Shown: positions 43,896 through 43,915 of the stretch, in pieces | How positions within the stretch are numbered: the first letter of the stretch is position 1 | How the letters are laid out: the number at the start of each line of letters is the position of its first letter | NCBI RefSeq assembly: GCF_022952855.1 | Contig: NZ_JALJDX010000179.1 | Coordinates: forward strand, 1 to 43,915 | Origin: Pseudomonas sp. RGM2987 | Lineage (GTDB): Bacteria; Pseudomonadota; Gammaproteobacteria; Pseudomonadales; Pseudomonadaceae | DNA length: 43,915 bases | Reading direction: 5' to 3' | Position numbers and translations under genes: made by a program | The notes under the pieces: model-generated | Database searches by the model: none | What the model was told of the DNA's origin: nothing | The model's input: only the letters and a program-made list of their open reading frames with translations

Positions 43896-43915
43896 GTGTC
43901 AGGCAGCATCAATGC

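Overview
The window looks like chromosome from a fluorescent Pseudomonas, most likely the P. fluorescens/P. corrugata-brassicacearum-kilonensis lineage. This rests on the cmaX-crfX-cmpX-sigX-oprF block, the adjoining nas/nir block (the PA1771-PA1786 order as I recall it from P. aeruginosa), and the palindromic repeats typical of that group. Species assignment is inference.

Region 1 (53-1072) is pyrD, a housekeeping gene. Region 2 (1171-25824) is an apparently complete type III secretion locus of the Salmonella SPI-1 (Inv-Mxi-Spa) family, all on the minus strand and in nearly the SPI-1 gene order. Read in the direction of transcription it has four units: (a) invF-sctC-sctW-sctV-sctN-sctO-sctP-sctQ-sctR-sctS-sctT-sctU (regulator, secretin, gatekeeper, export gate, ATPase, C-ring); (b) sicA-sipB-sipC-sipD-iacP (chaperone, translocators, acyl carrier); (c) hilA-iagB (activator and peptidoglycan lytic enzyme); (d) prgH(sctD)-sctF-sctI-sctJ-sctK-sctL-orgC-like gene, followed by an unrecognised multi-membrane-segment protein that is the best effector candidate. 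Missing relative to Salmonella are invB, invH, sipA, sptP/sicP and hilC/hilD. SPI-1-type systems are known in P. fluorescens F113 and relatives, where they have been linked to resistance to amoeboid grazing, so the class is not new, but the effector candidate, the orgC-like gene and the upstream control are open.

Region 3 (25918-38056) is nitrate assimilation: nasS-nasT, the nitrate transporter with a PP2C-kinase fusion protein, and nirB-nirD-nasC-cobA. Each of the three transcription units begins with a sigma-54 -24/-12 promoter. In two of them (nasA and nirB) this is followed by a clear pair of hexaloop hairpins (A at loop position 1, G at position 4) and an intrinsic terminator, the target of ANTAR-domain antiterminators such as NasT; the third (nasS) has a weaker version. 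NasS would hold NasT until nitrate or nitrite binds, and NasT would then let polymerase read through the leaders, while sigma-54 ties the system to nitrogen limitation.

Region 4 (38142-43774), all minus strand, is the conserved envelope block: oprF, ECF sigma factor sigX, mechanosensitive channel cmpX, crfX, CorA-like cmaX, an RraA-like protein and an alpha/beta hydrolase. REP-type inverted pairs sit between T3SS units and between nas units. No tRNA, rRNA, integrase, transposase or CRISPR array was seen.
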